A stretch of 24,441 nucleotides of DNA. It comes from UMGS1908 sp964432825 (GTDB lineage: Bacteria; Bacillota; Clostridia; Christensenellales; UBA1242). The notes under the pieces were generated by a model. That model worked only from the letters and a program-made list of their open reading frames with translations, was not told the DNA's origin and ran no database searches. Positions 17,501 to 24,441 of this stretch are shown one piece after another; the stretch's first letter is position 1, and each line of letters starts with the position of its first letter. Both the position numbers and the translations under genes were made by a program. Location of the stretch: positions 1 through 24,441 of the forward strand of contig CAYSOX010000016.1 in the NCBI GenBank assembly GCA_964432825.1, written 5' to 3'.

Positions 17501-20500
17501 AAGTGTCATATATCAACAAATTACTATTATTGCCACACCCTACCCCATCTAGCAGTGCATTGTATGAGCCATTTGTAAGTAGTTTTTCTTTTAAAATTAA
17601 ACCGCAATAGTTATATCCATATGGGCTTAAGTATGAAATTGCTTTTGCTTTTGCTGGGTAAACATTTTGGGTGGTGCCGTTACGCATAGCGGTATTTTCA
17701 TACCCAAAATAATAGTTTTCAACAAATGAAGAACCCAAAGTTGAGGTTGTACCCGTGCTATTATCTACAAATTGGTTATTTTCATTCACAGTACCAACAT
17801 AATAAGTAACCGTCTTTTTGTATATAGCATACAAGTGGATAAATTTGTAGGCTACTCCATCTATGGTTTCCACGGTGGTAAATGGGTTAACCGCCGTACT
17901 TGAAGCCGCTTCACCATTAATTACCACCGACAACAATAGCGAGTCTGAGGTTGATGCATCCACATCTGAAACGGTGATATTTTTACCATCGGCATAAATT
18001 TGGGCATCGGTTGTATATTGCACGGAATTTAAGTCATTTTCATCAAAGTGTGAGTTGTATCCTGCAAACTCATACCCCGCATAATTACCAACAAAGTTAT
18101 CATATGCACTATATAAATACCCGTAACTTGACAAAATAAATGGTTTACCATATTCTAGCGGAATGGTACGGTCATAGCCTACCGACTTGAACTTATATTT
18201 GCCGTCCGAACCCTTAAGGTTGTAATTTTGTGCGTTGCAATAATTTCCGGTGGTATCGCCCACTTGCACATCGCCCGAAGTGTGGACAACTAGGTAGGTT
18301 CTGCCTTCCATATCGTTATATGCAATTGGGAACCAAAGGGCTTTTAAGGTTATACAAGCCGAGTTAGAACCCGTAGCGTTGTTGTCACTAATCAATGTTT
18401 CATAAGCCGCTTTTGAGCCTAATGCCGACAACTTAAAGTTGGTTGTATCCATAATTTCGTGAGACAAACCTTTGTTTGTAATGGTTGAAAGTGCCGTTGC
18501 ATACACATCGCTAGGAGTGGCTTGAGGAACCAAAATAGCGTGTCTTAACTGACCGTTATAACTATACACTCCCCAGCCTACAAATATATATGATGGATAA
18601 GTTTCACCCTCATTTCTTGCGGTGTAGAAGCCTCTACCGGTGTTGCCGGATGTACCCGTTGCGTTGTTTTGATACAATGTGCCTGCCGAATTGGTGGTTG
18701 CATAGGTTACAACCTTTTTGTCAAAACCTGTTAGGTAACTTATACTTTCGCCATTTACGGTTTCGGTATAATCGGCTAGTTTTACACCCGTTGCACCCGC
18801 ACTTCCGCGGTAATAAACTGCATCATAATTTAAAACATGCTCACCCTCTGCTTCGTCATAGAAAATTAACTCGTTGCCGTTAATATCCGAACCATACGAA
18901 CTAAAGTTTATGTTGAAATCAATAGGCTTAAATCTAACCATAAATTTGGTTATTTGAACGGTGTCGGTAAAGTCACCCTTTTCGGAAATTTCAATGCACT
19001 GGGTTGCAACACGAATTTTTGCATCCGGTAAATTGCCTAAAAATTTATACATCGTTCGCCCGTTTAATGTTGCATTGTTTACAACCGTTAACGTTTTGTT
19101 TGCAGTAAAGAATGCTTCGTCATAAACCACGGTGGAGCCGTCAACCTTTAAGGCAATAGCATCTACAAGTTTGAAACCAAACATTGGGCTGGTGTAAATT
19201 TCTAGCAAATCATTAACGCTTGCATTGATATCAAAAGTGTTGCACTTATTTATATTATTTTCATTATATGTAGTATACGCGTACCCTGAATTATTGATTG
19301 GTGATGAAGTTCCTAAATATGTAGTTCCTAAATACTTAACAACGGCTTCACCCATAACCTCTGAAGGTACGGTTGTATCTGAAGTGTTTATGGTGGATGT
19401 ATGCCCAACGGTGCCATTTGCATTATGCGAAAAATCACTTTCTGCACTACCCGTTTGGGTGCTTGAATCGTAATTGTTTAAACCTATATGCAAAAAGTCC
19501 TCAATAGGCGTTTTTTCAAACTTTGCATAAAGTAAACTATTTGTACTGCCGGTAATCTCTGCTGTTGAGTTAGCAAATGCAACATCAACATATTTATTTT
19601 CCGACTGAACCCAAATAGACTCGGTAGAACCCGAAGTTACCGGTTTCATAAAGTTATACAAGTATCCCACTAGCATTCCGTGTTCGTTATAATAATTATT
19701 TGCTGAAGTGGTATCCAAAATTCCCACTTGTGCATACATTATGTATCCCGTTCCCGATTCGTCAGCCGTCAAATTTTCTGCAAAAACAGTTGCATCTAGT
19801 GTCTTTGTATTTGGGAAATAACCCACAAAATGATAACCATCAACAACCGAAGAAATGTAAATTTTTAACCAACTTCCTTGCTTAATTCCAGCATATGGGG
19901 ATAATGTAGAAATTGAAATTGGTAATGATAATGCCCCACTGGTTGAAATAACAGTTGTTTGAGTTTTATTGGTTGAATTTTCAGAATTTGTGTTGGAATT
20001 TGTTCCCGTTGTTTTTTGGTATTCGGCATAATCTACGGACATTGTACCGCCGTCTAATCTAGACTCGCCAATACCTGAATCCATAATTGAATCCACAACG
20101 GCAAGTTCTCTTTCAAACACTGCATAAATGTATCTGTAACTAGTTCCCACAACACCATTGGTAATTAAACTAATTTCTCCGCCATTATTGACACAAATCA
20201 ATTGATTTAAATTTCCGTTTAAATCGGTAGCAGTAGAATTTGGAGTAATTTTTACAACATTTGCCGAAAAACTACCCGAGGTTAAAAAGTCCACATTTGT
20301 AGCACTTGCAGGAAGTCCGTAAAAACCTTTAAATATATAGCCCTTAGAATTGCACATTGCAGTAATTGTAAAGGTGTATGAAGATTTTAAGGTGCTTCCA
20401 GAATAAGAATTTACCAATGAAATTTGGCTTAACCCCTTGCCCGCAACCGTACCAACAAGGTTTGCATAGTTAATATCATCTATCGAGCCACTTATTTTTG

Positions 20501-23500
20501 AAAGTTTGCCCGCAACATTTAGGTATCCGCCCTCATTGTTGGAACCCGTAGCATATGCAAAACTGCCATCTTTTTCAGTCTCATAAGCCGTACCAACCGA
20601 AACTTTTGGATTGTCCGGAGCAAACTTAACATAAAGTGTCTTTTGGTCGGTTGCCACCGCATTTCCGCCAATCAGCACATTAAAGCCCGTTTTTGCAAGG
20701 TTAATAACATATGTTGTGGTAGAATTATCCCACTTATTGGTTTCGGTTAATGCATCAATTTTGGTGTATGCCGTACCCGATTTTAAATATAATCCTTCCA
20801 CCTTATAACCCGTCATTGCGGTTATGGTGAAATAAATTTTAGAATAGGTTGCCACCTTATCTTTGGTGAATTTGGAATATTTTGTTGTGGTAGAACCTGT
20901 GTACTTCTCAATTTCAGTTTTTGCATCATTAAATACATACATAATGCCGTGAATGGTGATGTATCCTATATTGCTACTAAAACTATCATTAGAACCGGTA
21001 GCACCCGCAAAGTTACCCGCAAGGTTAAAGGATGAACCATCATTCTCCTCGCCAATAACCCCCTCTATGCCTGCCTCTATGCTTGCCGCCGTGTATCTGC
21101 AATATATATGAACTTCACCCGCTTCCGTTTGCAACCAATATTTGCTTCGTGCAAAAGTTGGGTCGGAATCGTCGGTTACCGGAACAGTTTCCGTGTTATA
21201 TTCCACATTTCCAATTTTGGTATAACCCGTGGTTAAATCATTTGGATTCGTTCCCGAATATACATAAAATCCCTCAAAGTTATATCCAAAATACTCGTCC
21301 GCATATAGCACAAAGTCCGAGTTGGAAATTAATGTGTATGTATATGAGGATTCACCATCTGATATGTATTTAGCGGTGGTATTTTGTTCGGGAGAAATAT
21401 AATTTACTCCAATATTTTCAATTCTAAAAAATGAACTATTAAACCACTTACCATTAATTGCAACTTGATTGTCTCTCATTGCAACCGCATTAGGGATAAC
21501 ATTTCCTGCCTCATCAATAACTTGGATATGTAATGTAAGATTTGTTTCATCCTTTACATATCTTGGGCAAAATTCACTTTCATCATTAAAATAAAAATTA
21601 CTTATTTCCCCATTTTTGCCTAATAATCTAATAATTGGATTGCCACTTCCGTCGTCGCACAACACTGCATTTACCGACCAATTATCATCTGTGCCATCAC
21701 CATCGGTATCCAATAAATACAAAAAGTTATCATCAGCATCCGCTGTTACAACTTTATTTATTGAATTATATCTTGTGAATATCCCATCAAACTTTAACGG
21801 ATAAACAGGATATTCCCTACCAGATGTTTCGACGCTAAAATTACAAAACTCATTCACCATTACTTTCGCTCTTAAATCGCCTTTAATTACAAAAGTGTGA
21901 TTTGAAAAGGTTGCAGAAGCCGTGCCATTTAATATACTTAAAATATTTGCACTTGTTGTGTTCCCGCTAAAAAAGGAGTTTTGATTAGATGCACTACCAT
22001 AAAAGTTTGAATTAAAGAACAAATTTTTTGCAAGCGATTTGCTCTCAGAAAAATTAGCACTGTTTTCAAGATAAAACCATTTTACAGTTGAAATTCCATA
22101 ACCATCTGAATCTGGTGTCTCAGCAAAAATTTCATACATATCATAACTCGACCAACCTATCTTATCCAATAATGTAAATGCGGAATTATAATCAGTGTTT
22201 GCTTTCAATAAAAATTCTTGTTTCTCACTAGTGTTATCAATTGTGTTGACTATCATATTTACCATAGAAACAGCAAAAAAATCTACTCGCCGAGTTGAAT
22301 TACCCACAACATCTACTCTATACAATTCTATACCATAATCTTCAGAATTCCCATACATATCAATAGTATTTAACTTTGCCGTCGATATTTCGTCAGGAAT
22401 CCATTCATAATAGTACATAGGTATTGTTAATAACTTGCCTCTTTCATTATTCTCCACATTTTCAGTTATAGTTCTGTCGGTATTTATATACTGGTCGGCT
22501 GTTATCATTGTAGATAGTTCCGATTGAGAATATACATTTGGCATATATAATGCATAAACACCATAATAAGCCGTTCCATCAAGTTCCAAACAACCCGCTC
22601 CACCCTCACTACGACGAACATAGATTGTAGAAACTTCACCTAATGTATAAACCGAGCCATCAGTTGCTGTTGTTTTTTCTAGTTCAGAATTTTGGCTAAT
22701 TGTGGTTGTAGAATCAAGTTTTGAATATAAAGTATTTACCGCATCGGCATTTAATATTGTTAGGATTCCACTATCTGTTCTAACGGCATTTGTTACCGAA
22801 TTTATTCTAGAAATGCTGTTAGGATTTGATGCGGTAACCCTATAGTAATCGGTTAAAGCCGTTTGGTCGTTTTCATCCTTTATTAGTATAAAGCCATAAA
22901 ACATAAAACCAGATTTTGGCTTTGCAGAAATTGTCATGGTGCTATCTATTTTAAAGTTTAACTCTATATCCTCACCATTTGCACCCGTTGGGCAATCTTC
23001 TGAAATTGTGGTGCTAGAATTTACAAAACCTGAAGTGCCTAGTGTGGTGTGATTTACGGTTGTGGTATTTTCTCCTCGGTTTGTATGATAAAAACCATCG
23101 GCTATATATGGGTCATAAATAAAGTTGTGGAAATTATCAATCGTTACCGTTTTATAAATGCCATAGTGGTTATAAGAATCGGTAAGGTTTGTTATATCCG
23201 TTTGTGGATGGTTGGCTGTTATCTTTTCAAAAATTGAAAGTTGTGGAAACTTAAACATTTGGTCGGTGTTTTGAGTTTCGTGATAAGCCGAATAAGTTTC
23301 TCCATCACGGCTTACTGTGTTTTGAATGGCGGACATTTTGCCCGTAGAACTATTTCCCGCAATTGGTGTTATGCAGTTTGCACCCGACATTTCATCCAAA
23401 GTTAAGTAACTAACATTTTTGTAAAAATCGGTAGAACTTGCGGTTGATTCAGGACCGGTGCCAGTAAGGGCAAACACGCCGGTGGCAAGCCTTGAAATAT

Positions 23501-24441
23501 TTTCATAAGGTCTATCAGTTCCTGAGGAAACAAGATTGTTTCCACTTTCAAAACCTGCGGAAATTGCCGAAGTTTTACCCTCTGAACCCGAAACCTGACC
23601 TAAGTTATAACAATATCTAATTTTTGCGTACTCATAATTGGACCTTAAGTCAAATGCTATAGTAAAAAAGGGCTGTTGTGAAGAATAAAAAGTGTTTGGC
23701 ATATTGCAAGCAATACCCGATGCGTATACTTCGGTTGATGTGCCAGTAAGTGTAACATTGCCGGTGTTATAGCAATTGGTGATTTCCACCGTTGGAGCAT
23801 AACCCGTGGTGTATTCGGTATTTGCCGCCTCATTATCTATGCTAATAGTACCGGGTATACTAGACCAAGTGTTAAGCCTTGTTGGGTCATAGTTATCTAC
23901 ATCGATTTTAACTGAGGTTTGTTTGGTCGATACACCCACAAGCCCACCAAGGTAAATGGTTGCCGAACCTGAGTAATTTAAAGTAATGTTTGAATAGTTG
24001 TAACATTCAGTTACGGTGGTTGGAATTATGGTTTTTGTTTCACCATCTGTTTCAAGTTTATGGCTTGCCATACCTACTATGGTTCCAAATGCACCAAGTG
24101 TTGCACCCGTCATATCTGGAGAAAAGTTGAAGTTGCACGACTTTGCTGGAATTATGGTGCCGTCCGATTTAACATCTTCAGGAGTTCCTATTCCCACTCC
24201 TGAAATGGTTGCACCTGCGGTGTAGCCAAATAGACCGCCATAAAAACCGGCTGTGCTATCTAGCGTTATTGTTATGTTTGAAATTGTGTGACCGTCGCCA
24301 CGGAACACGCCCGAAAAGGCGGATTCGCTGTTTTTACCTATTGGAGAAAGTGGATAGGTTCTGTTTTTTGCCTCCGCTTCCGAAGTGCCGTTTGCAATAG
24401 CCTCGGCTACGGGGTCTATATCATTTGCAAGATAATATTTT
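11583..24441 (-). CDS. Giant repeat-built surface protein, 5' end outside the window
   Basis: One uninterrupted frame of 4285 codons reaches the window edge. Position 24308 is an internal GTG, not the start. Numbered from that GTG, preceding residues (YYLANDID, PLSPIG) and 1-350 form GLUG-type repeats (FRGDGHTISNITI, GGLFGYTAG, ITNCYNTGNV). About 400-3420 holds a dozen or so beta modules of the divergent InlB/Listeria-Bacteroides type, each with a GY-x-F-x-G(F/W) signature (FEGFY, FKGFYG, FVGWG, FLGWT, FLGWYTEP) and a closing strand like LYAKFE, IYAVFE or LYPHFEP. Near 21675-21714 a DTDGDGTDD motif looks calcium-binding. Residues 3680-4040 read as a parallel beta-helix (SLVDAFSYAS, VHVVQLLSDIT, then short N/S/G-rich coils). 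The last 200 residues are strand-rich and end in YFWWNDK with no LPXTG, SLH or membrane anchor. Such proteins act in adhesion or as extracellular scaffolds; export and anchoring signals must lie upstream. Confidence 0.93.
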   Translation of the reverse strand, partial: KYYLANDIDPVAEAIANGTSEAEAKNRTYPLSPIGKNSESAFSGVFRGDGHTISNITITLDSTAGFYGGLFGYTAGATISGVGIGTPEDVKSDGTIIPAKSCNFNFSPDMTGATLGAFGTIVGMASHKLETDGETKTIIPTTVTECYNYSNITLNYSGSATIYLGGLVGVSTKQTSVKIDVDNYDPTRLNTWSSIPGTISIDNEAANTEYTTGYAPTVEITNCYNTGNVTLTGTSTEVYASGIACNMPNTFYSSQQPFFTIAFDLRSNYEYAKIRYCYNLGQVSGSEGKTSAISAGFESGNNLVSSGTDRPYENISRLATGVFALTGTGPESTASSTDFYKNVSYLTLDEMSGANCITPIAGNSSTGKMSAIQNTVSRDGETYSAYHETQNTDQMFKFPQLSIFEKITANHPQTDITNLTDSYNHYGIYKTVTIDNFHNFIYDPYIADGFYHTNRGENTTTVNHTTLGTSGFVNSSTTISEDCPTGANGEDIELNFKIDSTMTISAKPKSGFMFYGFILIKDENDQTALTDYYRVTASNPNSISRINSVTNAVRTDSGILTILNADAVNTLYSKLDSTTTISQNSELEKTTATDGSVYTLGEVSTIYVRRSEGGAGCLELDGTAYYGVYALYMPNVYSQSELSTMITADQYINTDRTITENVENNERGKLLTIPMYYYEWIPDEISTAKLNTIDMYGNSEDYGIELYRVDVVGNSTRRVDFFAVSMVNMIVNTIDNTSEKQEFLLKANTDYNSAFTLLDKIGWSSYDMYEIFAETPDSDGYGISTVKWFYLENSANFSESKSLAKNLFFNSNFYGSASNQNSFFSGNTTSANILSILNGTASATFSNHTFVIKGDLRAKVMVNEFCNFSVETSGREYPVYPLKFDGIFTRYNSINKVVTADADDNFLYLLDTDGDGTDDNWSVNAVLCDDGSGNPIIRLLGKNGEISNFYFNDESEFCPRYVKDETNLTLHIQVIDEAGNVIPNAVAMRDNQVAINGKWFNSSFFRIENIGVNYISPEQNTTAKYISDGESSYTYTLISNSDFVLYADEYFGYNFEGFYVYSGTNPNDLTTGYTKIGNVEYNTETVPVTDDSDPTFARSKYWLQTEAGEVHIYCRYTAASIEAGIEGVIGEENDGSSFNLAGNFAGATGSNDSFSSNIGYITIHGIMYVFNDAKTEIEKYTGSTTTKYSKFTKDKVATYSKIYFTITAMTGYKVEGLYLKSGTAYTKIDALTETNKWDNSTTTYVINLAKTGFNVLIGGNAVATDQKTLYVKFAPDNPKVSVGTAYETEKDGSFAYATGSNNEGGYLNVAGKLSKISGSIDDINYANLVGTVAGKGLSQISLVNSYSGSTLKSSYTFTITAMCNSKGYIFKGFYGLPASATNVDFLTSGSFSANVVKITPNSTATDLNGNLNQLICVNNGGEISLITNGVVGTSYRYIYAVFERELAVVDSIMDSGIGESRLDGGTMSVDYAEYQKTTGTNSNTNSENSTNKTQTTVISTSGALSLPISISTLSPYAGIKQGSWLKIYISSVVDGYHFVGYFPNTKTLDATVFAENLTADESGTGYIMYAQVGILDTTSANNYYNEHGMLVGYLYNFMKPVTSGSTESIWVQSENKYVDVAFANSTAEITGSTNSLLYAKFEKTPIEDFLHIGLNNYDSSTQTGSAESDFSHNANGTVGHTSTINTSDTTVPSEVMGEAVVKYLGTTYLGTSSPINNSGYAYTTYNENNINKCNTFDINASVNDLLEIYTSPMFGFKLVDAIALKVDGSTVVYDEAFFTANKTLTVVNNATLNGRTMYKFLGNLPDAKIRVATQCIEISEKGDFTDTVQITKFMVRFKPIDFNINFSSYGSDINGNELIFYDEAEGEHVLNYDAVYYRGSAGATGVKLADYTETVNGESISYLTGFDKKVVTYATTNSAGTLYQNNATGTSGNTGRGFYTARNEGETYPSYIFVGWGVYSYNGQLRHAILVPQATPSDVYATALSTITNKGLSHEIMDTTNFKLSALGSKAAYETLISDNNATGSNSACITLKALWFPIAYNDMEGRTYLVVHTSGDVQVGDTTGNYCNAQNYNLKGSDGKYKFKSVGYDRTIPLEYGKPFILSSYGYLYSAYDNFVGNYAGYEFAGYNSHFDENDLNSVQYTTDAQIYADGKNITVSDVDASTSDSLLLSVVINGEAASSTAVNPFTTVETIDGVAYKFIHLYAIYKKTVTYYVGTVNENNQFVDNSTGTTSTLGSSFVENYYFGYENTAMRNGTTQNVYPAKAKAISYLSPYGYNYCGLILKEKLLTNGSYNALLDGVGCGNNSNLLIYDTYIQSANRLTFPLSSSVNTEVCVMGYSTISFNFIRENTEGTGLEVVYNGQTKFMYKLESAPLVDGSYPITSTGKYPKSIATYHQELLQKYNIEFLGWTASARSDSTTIQPEYLTNVTSIPMRTYTAVYRTKITTNFVAPVGSNVTSVTSFMQDGTTETVSEYTTNATGERIFILPATTVINASTKVKSNQYFYLYATSGCISADYRVYLPIIKDVTFDSTDTNYAEKQYYTFGGWLKDSSKLSRVWDSTTGTCVKWYNTVDYNSKDSDGNYLEQGQESYYIEIPKVTATGAEVELKDSDYNFTMGSSINLYPVFKYHELKIHAKPIWKYESILVQNKASGLILIDFDYLIDGDCLRVEGHKFILDQAIEGNGKYIGATFSLKNATNQIKYINLNFAYTASGSSNLNVSYRLLGDSVSTDARGIVALQPNTSYSFTIRYANTSDTSKLTKFEFWPTWGETSETAGQNDLFVTGGKDDLEIGLTTEINGAQVPVCTLGNITLEGTAEVFGTTINLLNNGDKIILDLNNFTADYYIALHLSGDIGTEINGFSLLASVTNSSNQVVGTETVTTLTNPEYARVWQLSVGYSLHIELESQRDTPITFAIYKAQSDGTWSNMNPLFSSTYNYGAIKEGEKLGSVIAFGRNTDADDTSGFPLGSYWNVENETTENEITLQYTESTSCVLEKYYSLLEIDTRHPAYMKFSYIVNSGYLASSGGGIYFTRNDDITITFTTDSSYTNTDTNPIVTTTGSNVSYSKWYSSTPLPNGVVKYLDIKLISFSPLEYENIEKYGHVTATRSDGRPFLGWYTEPIGGVKILDSNGRFDTSNGCVAVENYITAEGVWASVGDIILYPHFEPIVHKMVVCNHSAQASQVILSDYNSSNPFGSSMYHSNVQLKQWSQFIEIPASDITATDGIVSSYVVSKWDYRVYYLEDDGYYLTYNSTSGTYTNKITKFESYYQTPADRVFSGLSFIGKSGTLYTLTGSSGEYSRLVAPELLEESSEAWGDVTRIIAIYQMKSASVTINVNSTISTAPTTVGGGFLTKNGNQYTSVTFYTRKGGVHNALYTGSTCRIEAVLFGSSGYTISRDAIFETEFGLEQLFYWDGSKAYTVYKNTNMSRDPRSTPTLVLQSNVVTDGGLRITDANGNWALTENITLYAEYRTVSNSAPIIMRLPQGVGDFTISNNTYGEILQIQFNQYPEQGRYHDSISYCQYFGLASFNWTSPKFSETANVFHNGETKDLKQWILGSGSSSISGISNGNQVRHLTKTTVSALTASNQISITVCLIYADNGDWVIAIFGLPETKRYSSSSIKYSLTMTSYSAIGAYTSADYAYQKMFSNPAINYLQVGDYSDTKYLMENNGFKRAYISNTTSSMEFSTIYNSNSDFFLMKVNTELVKITCSQILYDDEGNRTGSKLISHHSTLVDAFSYASKNNAVHVVQLLSDITEKSNVPLIWDCSGRNPYLNLSFSGRSHTIYYDSDYPITIIANTGFTYEFKVEDLDVVVSEDAVYSNEYIFDVKSTSTSAPERYFNFINCNIVNNKDGGGGVRADFTEKGDGYWIRFRPGTTITTKGTAALYKGSNSKGNGGIGVNSANITSYNSYAVYCTRTYYLDLSGNSVIQNYSSTLPTIYVEDLHATWGRMVLRNATIRNLGKVGATTASCIEVKNTLLRGDSGTSYIEGTGKGISLYGSAVLRYNTEFNNNIVFNCDDCDVYLGSTSATGSTPIEINTLSNTTGLVPLNIKANSVITSFNVQTTSAAIRTNVKNYSLISVGGGFTVADSGSTNLVYSLKSITLILDRTLSNAPSTSDKTLDTSSVPKITFIDSTGTNIPQVTSLESLKAKKVVLTLLKNNNSSDLVYATFYTTQSATYEPVTIVVDGLTYAKKTSGGSTYYYNDSNQVSLYLSSSYAPVVEDASWEQLYSEQILIQIAIPNGYNQVQISVDGAKNVYTASTNTAISGSSNCYSATHGTIYFWWNDK

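Noticed and set aside
24306..24308. GTG as the start of the giant protein
   Set aside because: The frame stays open to the window edge, and the 44 preceding residues continue the GLUG-type sequence (YYLANDID ... PIG). The true start lies outside.

Overview
The window is AT-rich bacterial DNA with strong AGGAGG-type ribosome binding sites. It reads with the standard bacterial code: Trp is TGG, and the nine visible stops are TAA or TAG. Two lipoproteins with Sec/SPII signals, a HelD-type RNA polymerase-recycling ATPase, a PnuC vitamin transporter and one giant repeat-built surface protein together suggest a low-GC Bacillota. An uncultured gut Clostridia-like lineage is the likeliest guess. That assignment is inference, since no rRNA or tRNA gene is present.

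Layout, left to right. (i) 48-2219 (-) is helD, with a well-formed sigma70-type promoter at 2446-2474 and a roughly 220-nt structured leader. (ii) 2663-3730 (-) is pnuC, a nicotinamide riboside transporter with a long extra N-terminal tail, ending at a good intrinsic terminator (2557-2614). (iii) 4051-8186 (-) is a cluster of four unrecognised cytosolic proteins. All are charged, with predicted coiled or disordered parts. Two of them share a homologous domain, one carries a perfect 84-bp tandem repeat, and an intrinsic terminator sits in the middle of the cluster. (iv) 8534-9022 (+) is a small lipoprotein, the only plus-strand gene, transcribed divergently from the cluster. (v) 9023-11582 holds a lipoprotein gene (9426-10655, -) bracketed by two nearly identical 187-bp direct repeats inside a mosaic of hairpin-forming modules, followed by 32-bp and about 54-bp tandem repeats. 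(vi) 11583-24441 (-) is one open reading frame that runs off the window. It is the C-terminal 4285 residues of a giant extracellular protein: GLUG-type repeats, many divergent InlB/Listeria-Bacteroides-type beta modules, then a parallel beta-helix. No LPXTG anchor is present at its C-terminus.

How the parts may work together. The giant protein and the two lipoproteins look like an envelope or surface locus. The hairpin/direct-repeat mosaic around the 409-aa lipoprotein could let that gene be lost or duplicated by recombination. The four-gene cluster (iii) is the best candidate for an undescribed system: a dedicated set of acidic, partly paralogous cytosolic proteins with stoichiometry apparently set by an internal terminator. 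Its function cannot be read from sequence alone. helD and pnuC are ordinary housekeeping genes, and nothing in the sequence ties them to the rest.
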